Shown: one piece after another, positions 8,876-18,372 of the stretch | How the letters are laid out: every line of letters begins with the position of its first letter | Numbering within the stretch: the stretch's first letter is position 1 | Assembly (NCBI RefSeq): GCF_003634825.1 | Contig: NZ_RBXD01000001.1 | Coordinates: 2,812,501-2,876,500 of the forward strand | Length of the DNA: 64,000 nucleotides | Origin: Flavobacterium sp. 123 | Lineage (GTDB): Bacteria > Bacteroidota > Bacteroidia > Flavobacteriales > Flavobacteriaceae | Reading direction: 5' to 3' | The notes under the pieces: model-generated | What the model was told of the DNA's origin: nothing | The model's database searches: none | The model's input: only the letters and a program-made list of their open reading frames with translations | Program-made: the position numbers and the translations under genes

Positions 8876-10531
8876 ATGAAAAAACAACTTCTTATTCTTT
8901 GTATTGCATTTCTTTCGGTCACTTCTATGAATGCACAAGGCTTACTTTCAAAATCAAATGTTGTATTTACAAGGCAAGATACTTTACGTGGAAGTATTAC
9001 AAAAGAAAGAGTTTGGTGGGATGTCAAAAAGTACCATTTAGACATTAAAGTAAATCCTTTAGATAGCACTATTACAGGATATAACACTATTCAATATAAA
9101 GTATTGAAAGAATATAATAAAATGCAAATAGATTTACAAAATCCAATGGAAATCTATAAAGTAATTCAAGATGGTGTAGCATTAAAATACACTAGAGAAG
9201 GAAATGCTTTTTTTATTGAATTAGTTGCATCCCAAAAAATCGGACAAACTAAAGAATTAATTGTGTTTTATGGTGGAAAACCAAAAATTGCTGTGAGACC
9301 ACCTTGGGACGGAGGAATTACTTGGAAAAAAGATACCAATGGAAAACCATTTATTGCTTCCTCCTGTCAAGGTTTAGGTGCCAGTGTATGGTGGCCAAAC
9401 AAAGATCACATGTACGATGAAGTCGAAAATATGCTTATCAGTGTGAATGTTCCTAAGGGATTAATGGATGTTTCAAACGGTCGTTTGCAAAGTGTAAAGC
9501 ATTTAAAAGATGGCACAACAACTTACAATTGGTATGTTTCAAACCCTATTAACAATTACGGTGTAAACATAAATATAGGAGATTATGTTTCTTTTTCAGA
9601 AAAATTCAAAGGAGAAAAAGGTGATTTAGATTGTAGTTACTATGTACTAAGAGATAATTTAGCCAAAGCAAAAACACAATTTAAAGACGCTACTCGCATG
9701 CTTAAAGCCTTCGAATATTGGTTTGGACCTTATCCTTTTTATGAAGATAGTTATAAATTGGTAGAAGCTCCTTATTTAGGTATGGAACATCAAAGCAGCG
9801 TCACTTATGGCAATGGGTATCGAAACGGTTATCGAGGTAGAGATTTGAGCGGAACAGGATGGGGTTTGAAATTTGATTTTATAATCATTCATGAATCGGG
9901 TCATGAGTGGTTTGCAAATAATATCACATACAAAGATATTGCTGATATGTGGATTCATGAGAGTTTTACAAATTACTCCGAAAGCCTTTTTGTGGAATAC
10001 TACTACGGAAAACAAGCTGGTTTTGATTATGTAAAAGGAACTAGACAAAATATCGAAAATGAATCAACTATTATTGGTCATTATGATGTAAACAATGAAG
10101 GTTCAGGTGATATGTATTACAAAGGTGGAAATATGCTACATACTTTACGCCAAATTGTAAATGATGATGAAAAATGGAGAGGTATACTAAGAGGTTTAAA
10201 CAGTACTTTTTACCATCAAACAGTAACGACAAAACAAATTGAAGACTATCTGAGTCAACAAGTTGGTATAGATTTAAATCCGTTTTTCAATCAGTATTTA
10301 AGAGATATCAGAATTCCAACTTTAGAATACTGTTTTAAAGATGAACATCTTACTTACAAATGGGCTAATTGTGTTCCTGGATTTAATATGCCTGTGAAAG
10401 TAACTGTTAATGGAAATGAAAAACTATTAAATCCTACAACAGAGTGGAGTAGTACTGCTGCTAATGCGGAAAACAACACCCTAGAAGTAGATCCGAATTT
10501 TTATGTAGCAAATTTTAATATTTTAAAATAA
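8876..10531 (+). CDS. Secreted M1-family zinc aminopeptidase
   Basis: 551 residues with a Sec signal peptide (MKKQLLILCIAFLSVTSMNA, cleavage after NAQ likely). The N-terminal beta domain is followed by the thermolysin-like core: exopeptidase motif GMEH, zinc motif H339-E-x-x-H343, and the third ligand Glu362 after exactly 18 residues. It is shorter than E. coli PepN because it lacks the large C-terminal helical domain. It should remove N-terminal residues from peptides outside the cytoplasm. It follows the ATP-grasp gene by 49 bases on the same strand. Confidence 0.92.
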   Translation: MKKQLLILCIAFLSVTSMNAQGLLSKSNVVFTRQDTLRGSITKERVWWDVKKYHLDIKVNPLDSTITGYNTIQYKVLKEYNKMQIDLQNPMEIYKVIQDGVALKYTREGNAFFIELVASQKIGQTKELIVFYGGKPKIAVRPPWDGGITWKKDTNGKPFIASSCQGLGASVWWPNKDHMYDEVENMLISVNVPKGLMDVSNGRLQSVKHLKDGTTTYNWYVSNPINNYGVNINIGDYVSFSEKFKGEKGDLDCSYYVLRDNLAKAKTQFKDATRMLKAFEYWFGPYPFYEDSYKLVEAPYLGMEHQSSVTYGNGYRNGYRGRDLSGTGWGLKFDFIIIHESGHEWFANNITYKDIADMWIHESFTNYSESLFVEYYYGKQAGFDYVKGTRQNIENESTIIGHYDVNNEGSGDMYYKGGNMLHTLRQIVNDDEKWRGILRGLNSTFYHQTVTTKQIEDYLSQQVGIDLNPFFNQYLRDIRIPTLEYCFKDEHLTYKWANCVPGFNMPVKVTVNGNEKLLNPTTEWSSTAANAENNTLEVDPNFYVANFNILK

Positions 10532-10540
10532 ATTAATTTA

Positions 10541-10570
10541 AGGTTGTATTTTTTAATACAACCTTTTTTA
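10541..10570. terminator. Bidirectional terminator between the M1 peptidase and araC-type gene
   Basis: A 10-bp stem AGGTTGTATT / AATACAACCT (10541-10550 and 10555-10564) has a TTTT loop and a T run on the + strand. The stop of the convergent regulator lies in that T run at 10568-10570, so both genes probably use it. Confidence 0.85.
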
Positions 10571-11404
10571 TATTTTTTTGAATTGAATTGGGTTTTGTCC
10601 AACAACCTTTTTGAAAATTCTATTAAAATAGGACAGACTTTCAAAACCACATTCAAAACAAGTTTCGGTTACATTTTTATCCTCTTTCAACAAACGTTTA
10701 GCTTGTTCTATGCGATATTGATTCAAAAATTCAGTAAAAGTTAATCGTGTCATTTTCTTAAAATATCGGCAAAAAGCAGCTTTAGACAAATGAGTTAGTG
10801 TGCCCATTTCCTCTATTGTTATGTTTCTTTGAAAATTATTCTCAATAAACTTATAGACAACTTTCAATCTGGATTGCTCTTTATTATTATAAAAATTTTC
10901 AAAAGCTTCTTCGTGTAAAAAAGTCCTCTCATCAGATGTTGCCAACATTTGAAATAGAGACAATACTTCAATAAACTGTTCGAAGTTTGGTAAAAGATGA
11001 ATTTTTTTTAAACGTTTACCAACCATTTCTCTCGTGGTTCCATTAAAACAAATTGCTTTTTTTGAATTTTCAAATAATTGATAAATTGCCGAAAGTTCTG
11101 GAGTAGTTACAAAATCATTTTTAAAAAAATCTTCTTTGATTTGTAAAACCACTTTTTGGTATTCCGTTCTGATTCCATAATCAAAATTTAAATGGGGAAT
11201 ATTAGAACCTATAAAAACCAAATCAGAACCCTCAAATTCACCTACATGATTTCCTACTCGTCTTGTACCATGTGGCGCTTCAATAAATGTTAATTCAAAT
11301 TCAGGATGAAAATGCCAATAATAAAAGTCATTTAGTTTGGGATTCACTAAAATTCGGAAAGAACTTCCTGCTAAGCGTTTGATATCTTCAAAAACAATTT
11401 TCAT
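10568..11404 (-). CDS. AraC-family transcriptional regulator
   Basis: 278 residues. The N-terminal half is a cupin-like ligand-binding domain (WHFHPEFELTFI, GSNIPH). The C-terminal hundred residues are two helix-turn-helix motifs of the AraC/XylS type: TIEEMGTLTHLSKAAFCRYF and TCFECGFESLSYFNRIFKK, then the family ending VVGQNPIQFKK. It is divergent from the PhyH-type oxygenase, with 153 bases between start codons, and lies beside the sugar operon, so it may control either in response to a sugar-like ligand (inference). Confidence 0.93.
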   Translation of the reverse strand: MKIVFEDIKRLAGSSFRILVNPKLNDFYYWHFHPEFELTFIEAPHGTRRVGNHVGEFEGSDLVFIGSNIPHLNFDYGIRTEYQKVVLQIKEDFFKNDFVTTPELSAIYQLFENSKKAICFNGTTREMVGKRLKKIHLLPNFEQFIEVLSLFQMLATSDERTFLHEEAFENFYNNKEQSRLKVVYKFIENNFQRNITIEEMGTLTHLSKAAFCRYFKKMTRLTFTEFLNQYRIEQAKRLLKEDKNVTETCFECGFESLSYFNRIFKKVVGQNPIQFKKI

Positions 11405-11495
11405 ATGATTTTATCTTAATTGCCCCATAAATATACTATTGATTGTTTAAATATAAAAATAAATGTCAATATAGTACAAATTTTGGTAATTTTTG

Positions 11496-11529
11496 TTGAA
11501 ATCCAAGTCGGATTATCCTACTACTTTTG
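11496..11529 (+). promoter_or_regulatory. Bacteroidota-type promoter of the PhyH gene
   Basis: TTG at 11496-11498, 23 bases, then TACTTTTG at 11522-11529 fits the TTG-N(17-23)-TAnnTTTG consensus. The ATG lies 28 bases downstream. Confidence 0.6.
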
Positions 11530-11557
11530 AATTATGAAATTTTAATAACATATCAAT

Positions 11558-12550
11558 ATGGAAAACAAGAACCAAACCATGAACCCTACAATGACGCCAA
11601 CTATGGCTACTAACGCACATAAAGATATTCCTGGAAATCCTTCTGTTGCAAAATCTAGTGTACACAAATTAAACAGTCGCTCAAATGGTGAGCCGCTTCG
11701 TTTATTAACTGAAGAGCAATGGAATTTCTGGATTGAAAATGGCTTTATCGTAATCAAAAATGCTGTACCAAAAGAAAATGCAAAAAGATTAGCAGATTTC
11801 ATTTGGGAATTTGAAGAAAAAGACCCTAATAATCCTGAAACATGGTACGCACCTCCAAGAGCAGAAATGCAGATGAAAGAATTAAACAATAGCGGAATGG
11901 TGGAATTATACAACCACCAATACCAATGGGACAATCGCCAAATGCAAAAAGTATACGATGCATTTGCTGATGTTTGGGGGACAGAAAAATTATGGGTAAC
12001 AATTGACAGAGCTAATCTAAATTTTCCAGTAAGACCTGACCACGAATTCAAAGGATTTATTCATTGGGATTATGATCCAGAAACAAAACCTCAAAACGTT
12101 CAAGGTGTATTGGCATTAGTAGATGCGGACGATGAAAATATGGGTGGTTTTCAATGTATACCTGAACTATTCCGTACTTATGACACATGGAAATTAACGC
12201 AACCTGAAGATAGAAATCGCTTTCAACCTGACACTACAGGTTTTGAAGGACAATTCGTAAAACCTAAAATGGAAGCGGGTGATTTACTAATTTTTAATAG
12301 TTCACAACCCCACGGAATTCGTCCAAATTTAACAAAAGATAGAGTGAGAGTGGCACAATATATTTCAATGATGCCTGCTGAAGAAGATAACGAAGAATTA
12401 AAAGAATGGCGAATCAATTCTTGGAAAAACCGAATTGCGCCAGTGGGATATGCATTCCCTGGAGATCCTCGCAACTGGGAGCAAACCAAACACAAAACTG
12501 CTGAGTTGAGTGAATTGGGAAAAAAACTCCTTGGAATAGAGAAGTGGTAA
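11558..12550 (+). CDS. Phytanoyl-CoA dioxygenase (PhyH) family 2-oxoglutarate/Fe(II) oxygenase
   Basis: 330 residues. The non-heme iron facial triad is visible as His169-x-Asp171 (IHWDYD) and His252 (SQPHGIRPN), with nearby Arg255 and RVRVAQY as 2-oxoglutarate-binding candidates. The first 35 residues are Met/Thr/Asn-rich and probably disordered. Bacterial PhyH enzymes hydroxylate diverse small molecules, so the substrate cannot be read from sequence. It sits between an AraC regulator and the keto-sugar operon, suggesting a role with an unusual sugar or cyclitol (weak inference). Confidence 0.85.
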   Translation: MENKNQTMNPTMTPTMATNAHKDIPGNPSVAKSSVHKLNSRSNGEPLRLLTEEQWNFWIENGFIVIKNAVPKENAKRLADFIWEFEEKDPNNPETWYAPPRAEMQMKELNNSGMVELYNHQYQWDNRQMQKVYDAFADVWGTEKLWVTIDRANLNFPVRPDHEFKGFIHWDYDPETKPQNVQGVLALVDADDENMGGFQCIPELFRTYDTWKLTQPEDRNRFQPDTTGFEGQFVKPKMEAGDLLIFNSSQPHGIRPNLTKDRVRVAQYISMMPAEEDNEELKEWRINSWKNRIAPVGYAFPGDPRNWEQTKHKTAELSELGKKLLGIEKW

Positions 12551-12555
12551 TAAAT

Positions 12556-12588
12556 AAAAAAGGGATACTTGATGTATCCCTTTTTTTA
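12556..12588. terminator. Bidirectional terminator
   Basis: GGGATAC (12562-12568) pairs with GTATCCC (12574-12580), extended by flanking A and T runs, with a 5-base loop. It separates the convergent PhyH gene and the 3' end of the ten-gene minus-strand operon. Confidence 0.88.
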
Positions 12589-12602
12589 TTTATTCATTTA
12601 AA

Positions 12603-13478
12603 TTATATCAAATTTTTCTTGATGTAATCATAACTTATAGCGGTAGACACTATTGGGTTTGGTTTGTAATTTGTTTCGTGTTCTAAAAAGAAACGTTTCA
12701 TACCTGCAAGCTCAGCTTGAGCAAAAATAGATTTAAAATCAATTGAGCCAGTTCCTATTTCTGCATTCCAATCTGGATTAACTTTATCCATATCTTTAAC
12801 ATGCCACATTTTGAAACGACCCGGGTGATCTTTAAATAATTGCAATGGATCATTACCTGAACGAACTACCCAGTATAAATCCATTTCAAAATCAACTAAA
12901 TTTTTATCAGTTTCATTCAATAAAATCTCATATCCATTTGTATCCCCAAATTTTGTAAATTCAAAATCATGATTATGATATGCTAATTTTAAACCTCCAG
13001 CTTTACAAAGCTCTCCAACTTTATTAACTTGTTCCGCTAGTTTTTTATAATCATCACCCGTTTTTCCTCTTAGTTCTTGAATTACATAAGGTACGGTTAC
13101 ATACTCACTTCCTAAATGATTAGCAGTTTCAATATATGATTTAACCAAATCAGTTGTACCATCTTTAATCATTGAATTAAAATCAAAATGATTACTAGTT
13201 GCTTTTAAACCGTTATCATCAAGCATTGATTTAAAATCATGTACTGATGTTCCAAAAAAGCCTTTGTCAACAGAATAGCCAAAAGTTTCTACTTCAGTGA
13301 AGCCAACTTTCCCTACTTGAGCTAAAACTCCTTTAACATCTTTAGGCAATGTATCTCTTAGTGTCCATAATTGAATTCCGATAGCTTTTTTTCTTGAGTC
13401 GAAAGCAAATGTTGGTGCAATTGCTAAAGCTCCCAATGCTAATCCTGCATTAATTAAAAATTCTCTTCTTTTTATCAT
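12603..13478 (-). CDS. Exported TIM-barrel sugar isomerase/epimerase
   Basis: 291 residues of the AP-endonuclease-2/xylose-isomerase-like barrel family. It starts with a Tat-like signal (MIKRREFLINAGLALGALAI). Metal-site motifs are seen: YHNHDFEF, DLYWVVRSG, WHVKDMDK and the terminal FLEHE. Family members isomerise, epimerise or hydrate keto-sugars. Being last in the operon with GMC dehydrogenase and DUF1080 hydrolase, it probably acts on a 3-keto-sugar outside the cytoplasm (inference). Confidence 0.85.
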   Translation of the reverse strand: MIKRREFLINAGLALGALAIAPTFAFDSRKKAIGIQLWTLRDTLPKDVKGVLAQVGKVGFTEVETFGYSVDKGFFGTSVHDFKSMLDDNGLKATSNHFDFNSMIKDGTTDLVKSYIETANHLGSEYVTVPYVIQELRGKTGDDYKKLAEQVNKVGELCKAGGLKLAYHNHDFEFTKFGDTNGYEILLNETDKNLVDFEMDLYWVVRSGNDPLQLFKDHPGRFKMWHVKDMDKVNPDWNAEIGTGSIDFKSIFAQAELAGMKRFFLEHETNYKPNPIVSTAISYDYIKKNLI

Positions 13479-13498
13479 AGTATATTTTTTTAAATTAG

Positions 13499-14392
13499 TT
13501 AAATATCACAAATTGTTATAGCCTGTTTCAATGAGGCCAATTTATTTAGATTTTTAGGAATGAATTCTTGGCCAACAAATCCTTGAAAACCAGTTTTAGC
13601 AATAGCTTTCATTATTGCAGGATAATTAAGTTCCTGTGTTTCGTCAATTTCATTTCGACCAGGAACGCCTGCAGTATGAAAATGAGCAATATATTGATGA
13701 TTGTCTCTAATGTTTCTAATGACATCACCTTCATCAATTTGCATATGGTAAATATCATAAAGCAATTTAAAATTCTCAGATCCTAAACGTTTAGCTAATT
13801 CCACACCCCAATGCGTTCTGTCACATTGGTAATCCTTGTGATCAATTTTGCTATTGAGCAATTCCATAACTAAAGTTACATTGTGTTTTTCGGCTAACGG
13901 AATTAATTTCTGTAAACCTATAACACAATTATTCCAGCCTTCTTCATCCGTTTTTCCTCTTCGGCTTCCGCTAAAGCAAATCAAGTTTTTATAACCAGCT
14001 TCAGCAACTAAAGGTATCATTTCGGTATAATTTTTAATGAGTATCTCGTGAAATTGAAGATCATTAAAACCATCAATTAGATTTATTTCAGCCCCATTAC
14101 ACATGGTAGAAACCATATTATACTTTTTTAATATTGGCCAATCTTTTGGTCCAACCAAATCAATACCTGTGATTCCTAATTTTTTAGCTTCTATACAAAG
14201 TGTCTCAATGTCTAAATCATTAAAACACCATCTTGCAACAGAATGATTAATATTTCCTTTAAGCATATTCGATTGCAATTTTTTGTCCTGTTTAGAATCC
14301 TCAAAATCAGAAAATCCAGAAGAAATACCAATAACAGCAGTTCCTGCTAATATTCCTTTAATAACAGATCTTCTATCTAAATTGGTACTCAT
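13499..14392 (-). CDS. Exported hydroxypyruvate-isomerase-like TIM-barrel protein
   Basis: 297 residues with a Tat-type leader (DRRSVIKGILAGTAVIG). The barrel resembles the Hyi group: VMELLNSKIDH, LLYDIYHMQIDEGDVI, HFHTAGVPGRNEID and the late GFVGQEFIP, which carry the metal-binding Glu, Asp, His and Glu of the fold. It is 20 bases upstream of the previous isomerase gene and 5 bases downstream of the transporter. Likely a periplasmic keto-sugar isomerase; the exact reaction is unknown. Confidence 0.85.
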   Translation of the reverse strand: MSTNLDRRSVIKGILAGTAVIGISSGFSDFEDSKQDKKLQSNMLKGNINHSVARWCFNDLDIETLCIEAKKLGITGIDLVGPKDWPILKKYNMVSTMCNGAEINLIDGFNDLQFHEILIKNYTEMIPLVAEAGYKNLICFSGSRRGKTDEEGWNNCVIGLQKLIPLAEKHNVTLVMELLNSKIDHKDYQCDRTHWGVELAKRLGSENFKLLYDIYHMQIDEGDVIRNIRDNHQYIAHFHTAGVPGRNEIDETQELNYPAIMKAIAKTGFQGFVGQEFIPKNLNKLASLKQAITICDI

Positions 14393-14397
14393 TATTA

Positions 14398-15636
14398 TTA
14401 TGCAGCAGAAGAAACCTCTTCTGTTTTATTTTTATCATTAAATAAAAGGGCAAAAAGTATAAATACAGCCAAAGCTATTCCTGCAGGAATAATCCAAACC
14501 ATTTGCCAATTAATACCACCTTCTAAGGTTTTGTAATTATCAGTAATCCAGCCTGCTACAGCAAAACCAATCAACATTCCTACACCATATGTAGCTAAAG
14601 TGATTAACCCTTGAGCGGCACTTTTATATTTTTCACCAGCTTTAGAGTTGGTGTAGATTTGCCCTGATACAAAAAAGAAATCATAACAAATACCATGTAA
14701 CGCAATTCCAATGATTAACATGAAACTCAAATCATTACCATTACCATAAGCAAATAATACATAACGAATAGCCCAAGCTAACATACCCACTAAAATAGTT
14801 TTCTTAAATCCGAAACGGCTAAAAAATACAGGAATTAACAATAAAAATAATGCTTCAGATATTTGACCTATTGCCATTTTTCCTGTTGGATTTTCAACTC
14901 CAGCTTCTGTTAAAAATGGGTGTGCATTTTGATAATAAAAGGCTAGGGGAATACAAATAAGAATTGATGAGATAAAAAATACTGCGAAGTTTTTGTCTTT
15001 CAAAAGTTTTAGAGCATCAAGACCGATAATATCTGAAATCTTAATTTTTTCATCTGAAACTTTTGGAGGAGTAGCAGGTAAAGTAAAACTGAAAACACCT
15101 AATATTAACGCAGCAATACCAGCTAATAAGAAAGTATTTTTAAGCATTCCTTGTGATATTGCTTCTGAAGTATCCCAATGGAATACAAAACTAATAGCTA
15201 ATCCAGCTAAAATCCAACCAATAGTACCCCAAACCCTAATGTTTGCAAACTCTTTTTCAGGATCTTTCATTTGATTAAAAGCAACTGAGTTTACAAGTGC
15301 TAATGTTGGCATATATAAAACCATATAACTCAATACATAAGTATAAAACATACCTACTTGTTCTGATTGATACATTTGATACATCAAAAATGCACCAACA
15401 AGATGAAGAATACCTAATATCTTTTCTGCATTAAAATAGCGGTCTGCAATTAAACCAATGATGAAAGGAGCAATGATTGCACCCCATGATTGTGTTGAAA
15501 AAACAGCAGCAGTTTCAGATCCAGTTGCACTTAGATTATTACCTAAAAAAGTACCTAGTGTTACAAACCAGGCGCCCCAGATAAAAAATTCTAAAAACAT
15601 CATGGTTGATAATTTAATTCGGGTAGTAGTATTCAT
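14398..15636 (-). CDS. MFS sugar/nucleoside importer (NupG-like, NHS family)
   Basis: 412 residues with about 12 hydrophobic helices. The start (TTRIKLSTMMFLEFFIWGAW) and the internal FANIRVWGTIGWI loop are typical of the nucleoside:H+ symporter group, which in Bacteroidota is often placed in sugar-oxidation loci. It probably brings the product of the exported enzymes across the inner membrane by proton symport. It is co-oriented with its neighbours, with gaps of 5 and 47 bases. Confidence 0.88.
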   Translation of the reverse strand: MNTTTRIKLSTMMFLEFFIWGAWFVTLGTFLGNNLSATGSETAAVFSTQSWGAIIAPFIIGLIADRYFNAEKILGILHLVGAFLMYQMYQSEQVGMFYTYVLSYMVLYMPTLALVNSVAFNQMKDPEKEFANIRVWGTIGWILAGLAISFVFHWDTSEAISQGMLKNTFLLAGIAALILGVFSFTLPATPPKVSDEKIKISDIIGLDALKLLKDKNFAVFFISSILICIPLAFYYQNAHPFLTEAGVENPTGKMAIGQISEALFLLLIPVFFSRFGFKKTILVGMLAWAIRYVLFAYGNGNDLSFMLIIGIALHGICYDFFFVSGQIYTNSKAGEKYKSAAQGLITLATYGVGMLIGFAVAGWITDNYKTLEGGINWQMVWIIPAGIALAVFILFALLFNDKNKTEEVSSAA

Positions 15637-15683
15637 TCGTTTTTGGTTTTTTAATAGTTATAGTTTTACTTAGTTATATTTTA

Positions 15684-16415
15684 TTACATTCCTGTTTCAC
15701 AACCAGTTGTAACTTTCATTGAATTCCATTCTTTAATCATAATGTTTCTATACCAAACATTTTCACCGTGATCTTGCAAAGCAATTTTACCTTTTTTAGA
15801 CGAAGCAAAACCTGGCCATCCAGCAAATTTACTACCAGCAACCAATGCTTTAAAATTATCATCCCAAAGTGTTGTTTCAACAACTTTTACACCATTAAGC
15901 AACATCGTTAGTTTTCCAAATTTGCATACTAAATCAACTGAATTCCATTCGCCAACTGGTTTTACTGGCTCTGAAGAACTTTTAATTAAATCATACAAAT
16001 CTCCTGCTCTGTGTTTTTCGATTTTCCCGTCAGGATGACCGTCATTGTCTAAAACTTGCATTTCTAAACCTGTTTCATAAGTATTTTTATATTTATCTAA
16101 ATCTTCATTTACATAAAAAATAATACCACTGTTTGATTTTGGAGCTACTTTCCATTCTAATTTCAAATGAAAATTCTCATAATCTATATCTGTTACTAAA
16201 TCTCCTCCTTGACCATTTTTAGCCGCCGCAGGATCAAAGTGTAAGACTCCATCTTCAATTTTCCAAGCTGTACCAGCAGTTTTCTTTCCGTAAGAATGCC
16301 ATCCAGTTGTTGTTTGTCCATCAAATATTGATTTAAATCCTTTTGGTAATGTTTGTCCATTTGCTGTTTGAATCATTATCATAAGAATTAATGAGCTACA
16401 AATATTTTTAACCAT
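15684..16415 (-). CDS. DUF1080 / 3-keto-disaccharide hydrolase family protein
   Basis: 243 residues, Sec signal peptide (ICSSLILMIMIQTANGQ), then one concanavalin-like DUF1080 domain: FKSIFDGQTTTGWHSYG, GDLVTDIDYENFHLKLEWKV cut by segment, NSGIIFYV, and the closing GKIALQDHGE...YRNIMIKEW. The Pfam family is named for hydrolysis of 3-keto-glycosides. With the GMC dehydrogenase upstream this predicts that a C3-oxidised glycoside is split in the periplasm. Very high confidence in family, moderate in substrate. Confidence 0.92.
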   Translation of the reverse strand: MVKNICSSLILMIMIQTANGQTLPKGFKSIFDGQTTTGWHSYGKKTAGTAWKIEDGVLHFDPAAAKNGQGGDLVTDIDYENFHLKLEWKVAPKSNSGIIFYVNEDLDKYKNTYETGLEMQVLDNDGHPDGKIEKHRAGDLYDLIKSSSEPVKPVGEWNSVDLVCKFGKLTMLLNGVKVVETTLWDDNFKALVAGSKFAGWPGFASSKKGKIALQDHGENVWYRNIMIKEWNSMKVTTGCETGM

Positions 16416-16456
16416 TTTTTTAAAATTTTATTTTTTTGAATTAATAATTACCCTTT

Positions 16457-17911
16457 TTATAAAGTTAAAGCTTTCCAACCTTGACGATATTCTCTTTTGA
16501 TAAATTGGTTCACTTCATCAAAATTTGTAATTTTCATAGCATCATTATCCCATAATAATTTTGCTGAACGTCCTGGATAAACTTCTTCACCAAGTTCTTC
16601 TCTCATTACATCATAACCTCTGATAGCAAGGTTTGCCATCAATAAAGCTTCAGTCAAAGGACCTGCGATTTCAAAAGGAGAACTTAATTCCTGTTTGCCA
16701 TAACCAGCCATAGCTGCTTCAATCCATTGTTTGTAATGACCATCTGAACCATCTTTTACTCTAGCATATTTTTGAGCTACATTAAGATTTTCATTTTTAC
16801 TTAAAGGAAGTAAACGAGGATTTAATCCGTATGTATCACACATCATTTTACCTTTAGTTCCGGTAAATAAAGTTCCGTTACCTCCATCACCAAAAATTTC
16901 ATTTGGACCTAATTCTGTAGGTCTTTCAGGCTGAATACCACCATCCATCCAATGAACAGTTACATCACCTAAAGTTTTTTCAGTTTTAGGAAAAGTTAAA
17001 GTTACATGACTTGAAGGCGGGCAACTTTCTGGAAAATAACCTCTTTTGAATTCATCAACATAAACAGACCCAACACTACATTGTACATCTTTAGCATATT
17101 TTAAATTCAATACACTAAATGGAGCTTCAAGTAGGTGACATCCCATATCTCCTAAAGCACCTGTTCCATAGTCCCACCATCCACGCCAGTTAAAAGGCAC
17201 TAACTTATCTACATAATTTTTATATGGAGCAGTTCCTAACCACAAATCCCAATCTAATTCTTTTGGAATTTCAGTGTTAGCTGTTGACCAAGGAATTCCT
17301 TGTGGCCAAACAGGACGATCGGTCCAAGCATGAATTGTATGTACATCACCAATTAAACCAGCTTCGTACCATTCTTTCATAATTCGAGTACCATCATTTG
17401 AGGCACCTTGATTTCCCATTTGGGTAACAACTTTATATTTTTTTGCAGCTTGAGTCAAAAGACGTGCCTCATAAATATCATGAGCCATTGGTTTTTGAAC
17501 ATATACATGTTTTCCTAGTTGCATTGCTGCCAATGCTTGTATAGCATGGTTATGATCCGGAGTTGAAACAGAAACAGCATCAAAATTTTTATGCTCTTTG
17601 TCTAACATTTCACGCCAATCTTTATAAAATTTAGCCTTTGGATATGCTTTTACACTATCAGCAGCTCTTCTTGTATCTACATCACATAAAAAAGAAATAT
17701 CTGCTTTCCCACTTTTATAAAACATAGCAGTGTCTGACTTTCCTTTACCACCAACACCAATACTTGCTATTGATAGACGATCGCTTGGTGCAATATATCC
17801 TCTTCCTAAAACGTGACGAGGTACAATCATGAATGCAGCAGCTGCCAAAGCACCTGTTTTTATGAAATCACGACGGTTATTTGTGATTTTATTATCTTCT
17901 TCTTTTTTCAT
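16457..17911 (-). CDS. Exported Gfo/Idh/MocA-family oxidoreductase
   Basis: 484 residues. A Tat leader, NRRDFIKTGALAAAAFMIVP, is followed by a Rossmann domain (IASIGVGGKGKSDTAMF), the substrate-site Lys in YVQKPMAHD, and the C-terminal alpha/beta domain with inserts (WRGWWDYGTGALGDMGCHLL). The longer size is typical of exported Bacteroidota members, some of which use a tightly bound NAD(H) and act as retaining glycosidases or keto-sugar reductases. Next to a DUF1080 hydrolase it may process the same glycoside. Confidence 0.9.
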   Translation of the reverse strand: MKKEEDNKITNNRRDFIKTGALAAAAFMIVPRHVLGRGYIAPSDRLSIASIGVGGKGKSDTAMFYKSGKADISFLCDVDTRRAADSVKAYPKAKFYKDWREMLDKEHKNFDAVSVSTPDHNHAIQALAAMQLGKHVYVQKPMAHDIYEARLLTQAAKKYKVVTQMGNQGASNDGTRIMKEWYEAGLIGDVHTIHAWTDRPVWPQGIPWSTANTEIPKELDWDLWLGTAPYKNYVDKLVPFNWRGWWDYGTGALGDMGCHLLEAPFSVLNLKYAKDVQCSVGSVYVDEFKRGYFPESCPPSSHVTLTFPKTEKTLGDVTVHWMDGGIQPERPTELGPNEIFGDGGNGTLFTGTKGKMMCDTYGLNPRLLPLSKNENLNVAQKYARVKDGSDGHYKQWIEAAMAGYGKQELSSPFEIAGPLTEALLMANLAIRGYDVMREELGEEVYPGRSAKLLWDNDAMKITNFDEVNQFIKREYRQGWKALTL

Positions 17912-17995
17912 GTATATATTTAATGGGATTAGTTAGTCTATTTTAAAAACTTATATTTCAAATCAATATTTCGCGTGAACAAGCAATATATTGAC

Positions 17996-18361
17996 CTATT
18001 TTTTCAAGGATAAAATATAAGTAGCTATTGTTTTAGCATCTTCTTTTTTCAAACTTGGATGTGCAGCCATTGGAATTGATCCCCAAACACCTGAACCACC
18101 TTTAATTATTTTTGCAGATAAATAATTAATGTTTTTATCATTTAATGTATATTTTTTTGCAATGTCTAAATAAGAGGGTCCAACTAATTTTTTGTCAATT
18201 TTATGACAACCAACACAATCCATTTTAGCAATTAATTTCTCTCCATTTGAAGCTTGATAAACTGCTTCTGTTTTTTTTGTGTATTTTTCTTCTTTATTTT
18301 CTTTTGAAAAAGAAGTTAAAGTAATCATTGCAACGCTCAATAATAAATAAGTAATTTTCAT
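17996..18361 (-). CDS. Small periplasmic c-type cytochrome
   Basis: 121 residues. A signal peptide precedes a class I cytochrome c with one heme site C49-V-G-C52-H53 and a Met98 axial ligand in SIPMAAHP. The size and motif match c551/c552-type carriers. Placed in the same operon as the GMC dehydrogenase, it is the probable electron acceptor linking sugar oxidation to the respiratory chain. Confidence 0.93.
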   Translation of the reverse strand: MKITYLLLSVAMITLTSFSKENKEEKYTKKTEAVYQASNGEKLIAKMDCVGCHKIDKKLVGPSYLDIAKKYTLNDKNINYLSAKIIKGGSGVWGSIPMAAHPSLKKEDAKTIATYILSLKK

Positions 18362-18372
18362 TTTTTTGTTTT

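Noticed and set aside
8749..9087. 112-codon minus-strand frame over the start of the M1 peptidase
   Set aside because: Lies across the ATP-grasp/peptidase junction antisense to both; composition not protein-like.
10544..10744. 66-codon plus-strand frame over the araC-type gene 3' end
   Set aside because: Starts in the terminator hairpin and is antisense to the helix-turn-helix region.
11542..12051. 169-codon minus-strand frame over the PhyH gene
   Set aside because: Antisense to a gene with intact iron-binding motifs; no recognisable domain.
10568..12550. AraC regulator and PhyH oxygenase as certain members of the keto-sugar operon
   Set aside because: They lie on the other side of two strong terminators; functional linkage is possible but not shown by sequence.
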